A stretch of 64,000 nucleotides of DNA from Talinum fruticosum (Eukaryota; Streptophyta; Magnoliopsida; Caryophyllales; Talinaceae), in the NCBI GenBank assembly GCA_021018815.1, contig JAITYX010000026.1:2294001-2358000 (forward strand), read 5' to 3'. Below, piece by piece: positions 23,280 to 34,127 of the stretch (positions within the stretch are counted from its first letter, which is position 1; each line of letters begins with the position of its first letter). The notes under the pieces were generated by a model. It had not been told where the DNA came from. It saw only the letters and a program-made list of their open reading frames with translations, and did no database searches. Position numbers and translations under genes: made by a program.

Positions 23280-24140
23280 TTTCACGTGCGCTATCTCACA
23301 ATCTCTCGAGCTCACTCTCTGGTCTCATCTCACAAACACCTTGCTCTTTCTCACTCAGTGCCTTCGACAAGCTTGCTTCCACCACTGCTCGTTGTTGTCC
23401 TCATCCTCCTTCGTGTTCCATAACTATCTTCGATATGAGTTGCCTCTCTATCTCTGTCTCTTTGTCTCTATGTCTCACTTAGTTGTTTGTTTTTTGGTAC
23501 GAAAGTTCTCTCTCTCATTTTATTTTTGGCTTTGAATTCTTTAAATGATTTAGATTATGAGAAATGGGTTTGGGAAAATTATGGTTTAGGGTGAGCAACA
23601 ATGAAACTTCTCTCTGTCTTTTTGTTTTTTCACTTTCAATTATTTGAATGTTTGAGATGTTATGTAATGGGCAAAAATGGTGAGAAATGGTAAAGGGAAG
23701 AATTATGGTTTAGGGTTTAAGGTTTAGGGTAAGCAACAATGAAATTATCTAATAACTTTGTTTTTCCTTCTTAGAGGTTATAAATGGAGCATAAGGGTAC
23801 TCCCAAGAATAAATCATCTAATAATACCAAGAAGACGAGAGGACGAACAATGATGAACAATGATAAACTTACACATAGCAAAGAAAATCCATAGATACTA
23901 CATAAGGTGCAGTTCGATCGATATGGCAACACTACTCGGTGAGGGAAAGTTCACTTTAGGAGCTTTATTGGAGCGGCAGCTTGATCCTAGGTTACGATTG
24001 TAATCCGTACATGACACAAAGTAGTGGACTTGGTGAAAGAAACCATTTGGACTGAAATCTCGATAAAATTTTATTAGTTTGAGGCCCCTTATATTAGTGT
24101 TCATAGCTTGTATTATACAACTATATTAATGTTAATGCTT
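23280..24140 (+). pseudogene. 5' end of a second CACTA-type gene (plant transposase-like), broken
   Basis: A C/T-rich leader (23280-23480) is followed by a probable intron ending TTCCTTCTTAG at 23764-23774, then ATG at 23784. The frame reads MEHKGTPKNKSSNN, then KKTRGRTMMNNDKL, up to TAG. In other frames REGKVHFRSFIGAAA and HKVVDLVKETIWTEISIKFY follow. The order R-G-T, GxG..F.S-F-I-G and W..V...V-K..I-W..I...F is that of the plant Ptta/En/Spm transposase-like protein encoded next to CACTA transposases. Family assignment is from memory. It is interrupted by stops and truncated by the E3 insertion at 24258. Confidence 0.5.
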
Positions 24141-24257
24141 ATCCATTAATTCGAACACGACTTTTAACAACGGGGCCTTTAACAATAGTTATAAAGAAAA
24201 TCGTTATAAAAAATGAGGTGGTGACATTTTTGTAAATAAGCGATCTTTCACTACACC
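24141..24257. other. Host flank of E3
   Basis: This short A/T-rich stretch ends CACTACACC, directly before the E3 LTR. ACACC would be the E3 target duplication, but the other side of E3 is truncated, so it cannot be confirmed. The CACTAC word could be a CACTA terminus but is too short to rely on. Confidence 0.3.
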
Positions 24258-24909
24258 TGAAGGTTTGCTTTTGGAGAGTCTTAGTCACCCTCGAGGGAGG
24301 GTGAATAGGGTGATGACGAAATTTTAACAAACTTGGAAGATTAAAGCTTGAAAAGATTAATCAAGACAATCCGAGTCTAGATTGGAATCGGAAAAGTGTG
24401 AACTCGGATATACGTGGAAACCCTCTTGGGGAAGAAAACCACGGCCAGTGCTAATCTAAGCACCAAGTCAAATCCACTATTTTGAATCCACAAAATACAG
24501 TAGACTAACTCAACCAGAATTGCTCCCTTAAACAATTCCTTACAGAGTTTTCCTAGTCCCGAAATTTCCTTATTTGATCTTATACTACCTAACCGAGGTA
24601 ACCTTTATAGCTAGGGACAACTGAGCTTAGGTAACCCTTATAGCTCAGTTAAGGACCCTCACTTAGTGAGTAAGAAAGAGTATGTAACTTATTACAAGAC
24701 TTTACAACTCGGAAAGTATGAATTACAAGTTGGGAGTTAAAAATAGAAGATTAAATATGAATACAATCACTTTTGCTTAAGTAATGTGTTCAGGAATAAT
24801 TCCAGCAATCTTCAAGTCTTGAGAATTGGCTTCAATTTATAGATGACAAAGCAGATTAGCCGTTATGACTATCTTCCGAATAAAAGTCCTTCGTGACCGT
24901 TGTAACGGT
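24258..24909 (-). repeat. E3 3' LTR, left part
   Basis: The left end is TGAAGGTTTGC at 24258. The leader stem with CTGAGC/GCTCAG arms at about 24625-24653 differs from CTAAGC/GCTTAG in E1 by paired changes. The TATA region is CAATTTATAGATG near 24831-24843. It is interrupted by E1 after ACGGT at 24905-24909 and continues at 35660. Confidence 0.85.
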
Positions 24910-26442
24910 TGAAGACTCGGACATCTTGCTCTATATATTTCGAGTCATGCAAAAAGAATCGGGTATAACGATGTCATTCATATAGTGTTTTGATTCCAAG
25001 GCATTCTCCGTGTCTTAGAAACTTACTTGAGTGAAATAGTATCTTTTCTATGCGATTCGGCCTTCACTTATCTCTTTAATCGCTTTCGGTTAGCGACTCG
25101 GAAAACTTGTTCTTTATTCCGAGTCCACTCTCTCTCAGAATCGACTTATGATTATTTACTCTATTGTTTGCAAAGTCGGCATTCATAGTTCTTTTCGTGC
25201 TTAGTCTACATCAAGTGTTTCCCACTCGATATTTGTTGATAGAACTTGATTCCTTGCTTAAGACTAAGTCTTATGGAATTCCGAGTATCATGGATATTAG
25301 ACTCAGAAAGTTCCATTTCTTTTCGACTCGAATAATCTGTTTGTTAATTATCATGATTATTTTTATTATCCGTGTCTAACCTTGGACCAAAGTATTTTAT
25401 ACTTTGAGAACCGAAGGTGTTTTACTTTTGTAGGTTATTCAATCGAGGATATCTTTTCAAATTACAAAAGTAGCCGGCTTCGGAACATCAAATCACCAGC
25501 GAGATATAGCTTTTCACCATCCTCGCTCTAGTCCCGGAAGATTGTGTCGAAGTCATGCGCTTCCATATCCGGAAAACTGGAAGGTCAAGCTTAACGATGG
25601 TTTTCACCACACTTTTCAAGACACAACCGATGGTTTTGGGACTTCCAAGAGAGTTAAACCGTTGTCCAACGACCATATTTTCAACGGATACTTTCGAGTG
25701 ACTCAAAAAGCCCTTATCAACGGTCACGAGAGGACTCTCGGTCGGCGAGATGAAGATAACGGCTACTCTGCCCGGTTATCTATAAATAGAAGCCACTTCA
25801 CAAGACTTGAAGATAGTGGAACATACTGTCAATACTCCAACTTGAACAAAGTTATTGTATTTACTTTCAATCTTCAACTTACAACTCCCACTCTGTAATT
25901 CATTACTTTACGAGTTGTAAGGTCTTGTACTCGATTACAAACACTTCTTACATTCTTTGTAAGGTCCCTTGACTAAGCTGTAAGGGTTAACTCAGCTTAG
26001 TTGTCCCTAAGCTGTAAGGGTTATCTCAGCTAGGAAGTACTAGATCGAGATAAGGGAACTTCGAGTCTAGGAAAACTTGTATAGAGTTGTCCAAGGGAGC
26101 AACTCGGGTTACGTCAAGTTCACGGTATTTTGTGGACTCAAAATAGTGGATTTGACTTCGTGTCCGGATTGACACGGGCCGTGGTTTTCTGCCCCGGGAG
26201 GGTTTCCACGTAAATTCTCCGTGTTCTATTTACGAGTTCATTCTAGACTCGGACAACGACCTGCTGAACGTGTTTACTACGATTCATTACATTCCGAGTC
26301 CAATATTTTATAACCCCTTGCTTAGACTCGGAATCTGTCTTTGATTCTTCTCTGTCAAAAGGGTGTGTGCTTTCGAAAGAATTTTTCATCACCCTATTCA
26401 CCCCCTCTAGGGTGACTCGAGACTCTCCCGAGCAAACCTTCA
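24910..26442 (+). repeat. E1 5' LTR
   Basis: The termini are TGAAGACTCGGACA and CAAACCTTCA. TATA box TATAAATA at 25781-25788 places transcription start near 25815. Downstream in the leader are two tandem stem-loops, 25973-26000 (CTAAGCTG/CAGCTTAG) and about 26006-26032. A U5 hairpin with 8-bp arms (TCACCCTA 26389-26396, TAGGGTGA 26408-26415) lies 27 bp before the LTR end. Confidence 0.93.
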
Positions 26443-26460
26443 ATTGGTATCGAGCCTAGC
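26443..26460 (+). other. E1 primer-binding site (initiator tRNA-Met)
   Basis: The sequence ATTGGTATCGAGCCTAGC directly follows the LTR. Compared with the tRNA-Met complement TGGTATCAGAGCC, one A is absent at the CAG. The same deviation is in E2 and E4. Confidence 0.85.
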
Positions 26461-26501
26461 CTTTCGGAAAGGATCTAACAGTCCAAAGGTTTAAAGATCG
26501 G

Positions 26502-28340
26502 ATGGCTCGAGACACCGGAGAGTTCGAGGAAGGTAGATCTTCCAACGAGGCCACCAAAATTCAAAGGTTCAAATTTCGGTCACTTTGGAAGAAGGCGATG
26601 GAATGTTTCCTTATGGATCACGACGAAGAAGTATGGGAAATCATACAACAAGGGAACTACATCCCAACGAAGACGAGATGAATTCGAGAATTCTTCCAAA
26701 GACAAAGGCCGAGTTCACGCCGACAGGCGAGAGAAGTTCGAAAGAACTTCAAAGCCATGAACATCCTCATGTGCGCCATAAGCTCGGAAGAATATAATCG
26801 AGTCTCTGCTCGTGACTCTGCTAAAGAAGTGTGGGACACTCGGTCAACACCTACGAAGGTACAAGTCGGGTGAGACAAGCGAAGATCGGCCGGTATCTTC
26901 ACAAATATGAGCTTTTCAAAATGGAGCCGGAAGAGAACATTACTCGGATGTTCATACGCTTCACTGAGATCACCAACAATCTCAAATCTTTGGGAAAGAA
27001 AATCTCCCATGAAGAAATGTGCCGGAAAATTCTCGAAGCCTACCCAAGAAACGATGGGGTCCGAAGGTAGCTGCCATAGAAGAGGCTCGGAACCTCTCAA
27101 TCTTGAAGCCGGACGAGCTCATAGGAAAGCTTCGACCCATGAGATACATCCGGAAGAAGAAGATGCTTGAGGGTACTTCCAAAAAGAACATCGCTCTTAA
27201 AGCCTCGAGAATCCAAAGAAGCAAGTCCAAGCTCCTCGACTCGAGAAGATGATCCCATGGCACTCATTGCAAGAGGCTTCAAGAGAATGATGAAGCACAA
27301 AAGATGGGATAAAAGGCCAAAAGAAGAATTCTACAAAAAGGACAAGAGAGACGAGAAAAGGTAAGTTTTCTTCACCCACAAAGTTATCCTTGTCTAAAAA
27401 TTCTGGATGTTTTGAATGTGGCGGCAAAGACCACATAGTCGAGGACTGTCCAAAACGAAGAAGGGACGAGGAAGAAGAAAAAGGCCATGATGGCAACGTG
27501 GAGTGATGAGGATTCATCCGAAGAGGACGAAGACTCGAGATGACTCAAAGTGTCGATGGCGATCATCGACTCGAAGCGAAAAGGAGTCGGACTCGAGACA
27601 CGGACTCGAACAATGAGGAAGCTGATCCTCAAGAGGTAATAAACTACTTCCTCAAATTCTCCATAGTTGATTTAGCTAAATACATCTTTACTTTGGAAGA
27701 AAAGTCCAATTCGATTCTTCTCACTTCAAGGAACAACTTGAGTCAATCACTTCGAGAGCACCTTCTTAAAAAATGAATTGGAAAAGCTGAGGCCGACACT
27801 CGAGAGAACTCAAGACAAGTGCTCATACTAATGAGGCCGAGTCCGAGTTACTCGAAAAAGAAAATGAGCAAGCGAAACGAAGCTCATTGAGTCTCGAGAT
27901 CTGGTTTTGAAGTTTTCTCAAGAACAGAAGAACCTTGATATGCTCTTAGGATCACAATGTGTCTCATTTCGAAAAGAAGGTCTTGGTTTCAACAGAGAGG
28001 AAGAATCTAATTCTTACTCGGAATTGTTCAAAAGGATTCCGAAGCTGTTAAGTTCAAGAAAGTTGAGCATGGTCCCATTCATAAAAATGAAAGGAGGACT
28101 AAACCCGGACCTATCTACAAAAAGAAACCATTTTCTCCTGTTTCAAAAGGAAAGGTTTTTAAAAGGAAAGAGACACGGACTCGGTTCTACGAAAAGAAGA
28201 AGACTCGAGAATCGGACTAAACCCAAAGTCATTCAAATGCGGGTTCCGAAGCACCTTCTTCCTCGAAAAGGACCACGAGTAAGGAATGTTACTTGGGTTC
28301 GTTAGAGGAAGTGAGAAGGGTTAGATTTTCTCTGTTTTGC
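26502..28340 (+). pseudogene. gag: E1 gag polyprotein, apparently frameshifted
   Basis: The ATG at 26502 begins MARDTGEFE. A UBN2-type copia gag domain follows: WKKAMECFLMDHDEEVWEII near 26590-26650, YLHKYELFKMEPEENITRMF near 26890-26955, then SLPKKRWGPKVAAIEEARNL near 27034-27095 in a shifted frame. The basic stretch KRWDKRPKEEFYKKDKR precedes a complete CCHC knuckle, CFECGGKDHIVEDC, from 27408. The C-terminal region (27540-28300) is acidic then basic, with a likely coiled coil (DLAKYIFTLEEKSN). Gag forms the virus-like particle and packages element RNA. Frame breaks coincide with CAG/CTG-derived sites (for example CTCGGTC for the CTCTGGTC of E2), so the true gene may be open. Confidence 0.85.
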
Positions 28341-31300
28341 AGGTCACTCGGAAAAGATCAAAGGACACTGGTACCTGGACAGCGGATGTTCTCGACATAT
28401 GTCGGGTGACCAAGGACTCTTTTACGAGCTGGAGTCATATAAAGGAGGAAAGGTGACCTTTGGTGATGACAGCAAGGGCAAGATAGTGGGCATTGGGAAG
28501 ATTGGTAATGGAAACAATCTGGTGAGCCCAGTCTACACGGTCAAAGGACTAAAATACAACCTACTTAGCATCTCCCGGCTTTGTGACAAAGGTCAAGAGG
28601 TAAGATTCACTCAATCCAAGTGCTACATCACGAGATGAGACCACCAAAGAGGTAAAGCTCTTAGGTAAGAGATCAGGTAATATCTACATCATCCCTCTTT
28701 CGACCCAAGTCAGAATTTATCATGTTTAAAAGCATATCTTCAAGATGATTCTTGGATTTGGCATCGTAGATTAGGTCATATTAGCATGCATACTATCAAA
28801 AAGCTTGCATCTCTTGAGTACGGTTAGAGGATTACCTAAGCGTGCTTTTGAGAAGGATAAAGTATGTGGAGCATGCACCAAAGGGAAACAAGTCGGATCT
28901 TCATTCAAATCTCTGAAGACGGTTTCCACATCCAACGTGCTTGAATTACTACACATGGACTTATGTGGTGAAATCCCTGTAAAGAGTCTCGGAGGTAAAT
29001 CTTACATACTTGTTATTATTGATGATTTTTCAAGATTTACCAGGTGTGTTTTACGAAGCATAAGAATGAGGCCTTCAAGGAGTTCAGCAAGCTCCGTAGA
29101 AAGATTCAAGTTGAGTCTCGGACTTAGATTCAAAAGATTCGAGCCGACCATGGAAGGGAGTTCGACTACTCGGAATTCTCGAGTTTTGTGACAAGAATGG
29201 AATTTCTCACAACTTCTCGGCACCAGAACTCCTCAACGAGAATGGAGTAGTTGAGAGAAAGAACGAGAACCCTTGAAGAAATAGCAAGGACGATGATGAT
29301 TGAACACAACTTGCCTTACTATTGTCGGGCGGAGGCGATAAACACGGCCAACTACACTCTCAATCGATGCCTCATCGGACCCATTACGAAGAAAACACCT
29401 TATGAGCTCTACAAAGGAAGGAAGCCAAATATTTCCTATTTCGGATCTTTCGGATGTAAGTGCTTTGTCCACAACAACGGTAAGGATCATCGACCAAGTT
29501 TGATGCTCGGTCGAGACGAAGGAATTTTTCTAGGTTACTCTTCTCATAGCAAAGCTTATCGTATATTCAACAAGAGAACTAACAAAGTGGAAGAAAGTAT
29601 CCACGTAGTGTTTGATGAGCTTGAACGAGGGAAAACCAAGTGAATCTTCATACTCGGAAGCGAAGCTCGGAAAGGATGATGACGAAGATGAGTCTATAAA
29701 GACTCGAAGGAGACCACTCGGAACGAGGAAGCTCGAGAATGAGACAACTCACGGAGGTCGCTCCGAACGAGCAAGTCAATGAAGAGGATCACACGGAACA
29801 AGCTTCGAAGATCAAGCAATTCAACCATCAAACCTGGTGAATCAAAGAAGCTGGTAAAGCATTCAAATTTACTTCCGGGCATCCCCAAGAAAACATTATT
29901 TACGATATCAACGAGTGGAGTAAGAACTCGCTCTTCTCTTCATAATCTATGTGCATTCACTGCATTCATTTCTCTGACTGAACCCAAAAATGCACTAGAG
30001 GCCCTTAATGAACCCGAATGGGTAGAGGCCATGCAAGAAGAGCTAAATCAATTCGAGAGAAACCAAGTCCGGACTCGACCAACCGACCTTCGACCACCCG
30101 GTTATAGGAACCAAATGGGTTTTCAAAAACAAAGCTGGATGAGGGTGGAATAGTTGTCGAAACAAGGCTAGACTTGTAGCTCGGGGTTACAATCAAGAAG
30201 AAGGAATTGATTGTGGGGAAACCTTTGCACCAGTAGCTAGAATTGAAGCCATTAGAATACTTGTTGGCATTTGCATCCTGCATGCATATTAAATTATATC
30301 AAATGGATGTTAAGTGTGCCTTTCTCAATGGTTTTATTGAAGAAGAGGTCTATGTCGAGCGACCTCCTGGTTTTGAAAACTCGGAATTTCCAAATCATGT
30401 TTTCAAACTTCAAAAGGCTCTCTATGGTCTTAAACAAGCCCCTAGAGCTTGGTATGAAAGACTGAGCGACTTCCTGGTTCAAAATGATTTCAAAAGAGGT
30501 CGGATCGACAAGACTCTATTCATAAAGACCAAAGGGAAGGATTGTCTCATTGTTCAAATATATGTTGATGATATTATTTTCGGTGCTACTAATGAATTTA
30601 CGTGCCGAGAATTTTACGAGTTGATGAGCCAAGAGTTCCAAATGAGCATGATGGGAGAACTCAATTTCTTCCTTGAGTCTGCAAATCAAACAAAACAAAG
30701 ATGGAATCTTTGTCCATCAATCAAAGTACACCAAGGAACTGCTGAAGAAATACAAACTTCAAGATGCGAAGCACGCATCTACTCCTATGAGCGACGAGTA
30801 TAAAACTTGACTTAGATGAGACAGGTAAAGCAGTAGATCGAAACTCTATCGAGGTATGATTGGATCTCTGCTATATCTTACTTCGAGCGGACCGGACATA
30901 ATGTTCGGTGTTTGCTTATGTGCACGATTTCAAGCTAATCCAAAAGAATCACATCTCACTTGCGGTGAAGAGAATATTCGAGATATCTTGCAGGCACTCG
31001 AGAATCTAGGACTCGTGGTACTCCGGAGACTCGGAGCGAGTCGGCCGGGTACTCGAGACGCGGACTACGCGAGGATACAAAGTAGATCGAAAGAGCACAT
31101 CCGGAGCTTGCCGGTTTCAGGTCAATCCCTAATATCCCGGCACTCAAAGAAGCAAAACTCGGTAGCTCTATCAGCTGCGGAAGCTGAATATATTGCCGCT
31201 GGAGCTTGTTGCGCTCGGATTCTCTGGATAAAACAACACTTGAAGGATCTCGGATTATCTCTCAACTCGGTCCCAATCAAGTGTGACAATCAAAGCGCAA

Positions 31301-31506
31301 TCGGTATCACTAAGAATCTCGTCCAAGCACTCAAAAACAAAGCATATTGAAGTCGGTATCATTTCTTACGCGATCACTCGGAAAAGGGTGATATTTTACT
31401 TGAATTCATTCCGACTAATCTTCAATTAGCTGATATCTTTACTAAGCCACTTGGTGAAGATCAATTACATTTTATTCGGAATGAGCTTGGCATGTTAAAT
31501 GCTTAG
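28341..31506 (+). pseudogene. pol: E1 pol (protease, integrase, RT, RNase H), apparently frameshifted
   Basis: Protease: WYLDSGCSRHMSGD, catalytic Asp at 28378-28380. GAG-pre-integrase zinc motif: HRRLGHISMHTIKKLAS with VCGACTKGK, about 28757-28890. Integrase catalytic triad: Asp 28958-28960, Asp 29146-29148, Glu 29253-29255 (VVERK). [17 protein letters not shown] near 30420-30464 and catalytic YVDD at 30561-30572. RNase H: SVALSAAEAEYIAAGACC near 31160-31208, ending ADIFTKPLGED...GMLNA, stop 31504-31506. All key residues are present. Single-base indels split the frame (for example AACGAGAAC for AACAGAAC beside the integrase Glu). It would copy and integrate the element. Confidence 0.88.
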
Positions 31507-32139
31507 TTTCGTGTTATGATTCTTGCATTTTTACGTGCTATGTGCTTTAGTTGTCAATAACCATTGGTTCGATTGATCATGTGATACTTGGGCTGATAGT
31601 TATTTACGTGTTTACGAGTCACTCGAAACTTTTACGAGTCAAACTCAAACGTAGAGAAAATTGGACATCAAATTTTACGAAGCTATCTCTAGAACAGTGG
31701 AGAGTTTCGGATTATATTTTCAAACTCTTTTTCTCTCTCTTTCTCGAGCGCTGCGATCGAGATCTTAACCGCAGATTTCAAACCGTTGTTATCTCAACCG
31801 TTGAAGCGAAGCTGTCACACCGAGCATTAATGATCGATGGACGGGTAAGACGGAACGGAGTTACTTAACGGATAGTGAACGGGCGCGCGTATTCTCTATA
31901 AATAACGTCTATTCATCTTCCTCTCGGTATTCTCAAACTCCTTCCCTCTCAAACGAAAACCCTCTCGCGGAAAGTTGTCTACGTGAACAGTGTTTCCTTA
32001 ATCGATCTGCAAGTGTTGAAGAAGCTCTCTCTCTCTCGTAAGTTTTCGACTTGCTCTCTTCTCATTTTCGTGTTCTTCTCTTCTACACCTCCTTCTCTTT
32101 CCTCTTCTCTCGAAAAGTTTCATCTTTTCATCTCTCAAA
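31507..32139 (+). promoter_or_regulatory. E1 spacer with internal promoter for the extra ORF
   Basis: This is a non-coding region of 633 bp. TATAAATA at 31897-31904 stands 243 bp before the extra ORF ATG. The leader between them is C/T-rich and contains TCTCTCTCGTAAGTTTTC near 32026-32043, which looks like a 5' splice donor. No coding sequence of significant length. Confidence 0.6.
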
Positions 32140-33745
32140 ATGCCTAAAAGAGGAAACCACCCCGACTTTCGGGTTTCTTCATCCTCAAAGAAACCTCGCT
32201 CCAACAAGCCGAAAGCTCAACCCCCTCTAAACCCATTGTCACCCGAGCATCTTGCGTCTGGACGACAAGTTCTTCCCAACAACCAAATTCTCCTGGTTGT
32301 CCCATATTCAAACCACCGGAGTCTACCATTTCTTGTGTTTCAGCGAGTTCATCTATCCTTAACTCGTTTCGAGTTCTATACTCACCTCTCTCACTCCGAA
32401 AATGTTCTAACCTCAAGGGTTCGGAACATTACCGTTCGATATCAACACCTCTCTCCTTCACGGACTGTTCAAAGTTTCTTCTCTCTTCTTGAACAGCAAC
32501 CCTATCCCCTTCACTGAAGTCGCCGACGATTTCTTTGAAAAGTACACCAAAGAATTCCACGGGTCCGAAAGAACTTTTACGTGACTCGGTTGAAGTCGAA
32601 GCCGGGCTTACGTGTTTCCTGCCGATGAGAACCTTCTTCTCACGAGCATTCTAGCAAGGAGAACCCCAACTCCAAGCACCTCAAAGCTCTCTTCGATATC
32701 CCGGAGGGATACGAAGTCGACCTCTTCCCCTCCATCATTGAGCAAATGGTCTGCTGTGCCAGCTCAACTCCAAACCAAGAAGAACACCTCCCTTCCTTTC
32801 GGTGCTCTTCTCACCCTTGTCTTCAAACAATTTCAAGTTCCTCTTCCCTCGACCCTAACGCGGTGTCCGAGGCGGCCATTGTGGTCGGTAAAAAGGAACT
32901 CCGAGGTACGTATACCAGGAAACTAACCCCGGTGTGCGGGTTCACAACTCGGAGCCGAGGCCTCCTTCTCCACCTCGGACTCGAAATCAACCCCTCTCCC
33001 TCTTCCCTCTTCACCTGGTGGTGCCTCCACCTCCAGTGCTTCCAAATCTCTCTCCGCCCTCTTGTCTCCTGTCTTCTTGGACAAGATCACCTCGGTGTCT
33101 TCGATTTCGAGAGACATGCTCGGAGGTTTCAAGTCCGTCCTTCGGGGTCCGACCATTAACCAAAAGACCGGTCGGTCCCAGATCCGAGAGCAGCAGTCTC
33201 TCGTTCTTGAGATGAGAGAGCTGGTTAAGGAGCGAAGGAGCTGGCTGAGCTCCTCGAGAGAGACGGTCCAAGGCGGCTCGGGACCCGAAGACTCGGACCC
33301 ATCCGAGACGTCTTCGAGCCCAGGCCCGACCTCCTCGGAGAGCGAGGAAGCCGAGGAAGCGAGAGGAAGAAGCGGCGAGATGCAGCGGAGGACGCCGAGG
33401 AACTCGCGGCTGAGGCGGCTCCTTCCGGGCCAAGGGAAGAAGAGGCCGTGGCAGCTGCCGAGGGACAACTCTGCTCCCCAAGTTCAAGTTCGTTGTACTC
33501 GGCTCGAGACAGCGATCCGAGTGGGTCGAAGATCTCGCTCCTCCAGCGAGTCGGCCGGAGCAGCCCCTCCAGCCCCAGAGGTCCCAAGGGAAGAACCCCT
33601 CGATCCACATTCTCCGGGTCGGCCACTCGGAGCCGAGCCCCTGCGAGTTGTTCCGGTTCTCCCTTCGCCGCGCTCAAGGACATCGTCAAGGTCTTATCGG
33701 CGCCGGCGCACCTCCGCCTCCACTCGAAATCCCCTCCCTCCTAGT
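32140..33745 (+). pseudogene. E1 extra ORF downstream of pol (MPKRG protein), apparently frameshifted
   Basis: The start ATG is at 32140 (MPKRGNHPDFRVSSSSKKPR). The N-terminal 20-30 residues are basic and could act as a nuclear signal. A central region carries the DDKFFPTTKFSW and YPELV.KFY blocks (split between frames, seen whole in E4), then VADDFFEKYTKEFH near 32518-32560. The C-terminal third (33062-33740) has SLVLEMRELVKER (likely coiled coil), then Ser/Glu/Pro-rich low complexity. About 530 residues if open. No signal peptide or membrane segment. Resembles 'putative plant transposon protein' sequences as I recall them; function unknown. It is conserved in E0, E3 and E4, and cut in E2. 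Confidence 0.65.
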
Positions 33746-34127
33746 TGGAGCCATGCACCGAGTCACGATTCCTCGGTGCCTCCGAATTTCTGCTTTTCAA
33801 AATTTTATTTTGTCCGGACAATTTACGTATATTACTTGTACTTTTCTCCCTTCTTTTTGTTTCTTGTTTTTGCTTGAAAGGCAAGGGGAGAAATGTAGTC
33901 GAAACTGGTTGTCTTGTCTAGGGGAGTTCTTTCCGCCCTTGTAATATAATTTTTATGAACTGAATGCATTTCATTATTAATTTCGAGTTCTTTCTTTTGC
34001 TCCGATATATTGTATATTGCTATGTTCAATATGTCTTACTTTTATTCGAACTACTCGGAATCAACCTATTTTCCCTCTAACAAAGTTTCTGTTTAAGTAT
34101 GGAATGCCTTTCATCAAAAGGGGAGAT
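33746..34127 (+). other. E1 3' non-coding region with repeated polypurine tracts
   Basis: A first tract, GAAAGGCAAGGGGAGAAATG, lies at about 33876-33897. A second purine run, TAGGGGAG, is near 33919. The terminal tract AAAAGGGGAGAT (34116-34127) abuts the 3' LTR and should prime plus-strand synthesis. Nothing coding is seen. Confidence 0.75.

Noticed and set aside
23700..23735. Telomere-like TTTAGGG words (GGTTTAGGGTTTAAGGTTTAGGG).
   Set aside because: Only three imperfect units, inside what looks like an intron of a CACTA gene. Too short for an interstitial telomere.
24251..24257. CACTAC next to the E3 LTR as a CACTA transposon terminus.
   Set aside because: Six bases are not enough, no partner terminus is visible, and it adjoins an unrelated LTR.
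32934..33689. Long opposite-strand open frames (up to 199 codons) in the E1 extra ORF.
   Set aside because: They lie antisense to the conserved extra ORF and have no counterpart in the same region of E3.
33062..33877. A 271-codon open frame ending in a very hydrophobic stretch, suggesting an envelope-like membrane protein.
   Set aside because: The hydrophobic end is translated from the non-coding 3' region after the frame of the extra ORF has shifted. The homologous proteins in E3 and E4 show no membrane segment.
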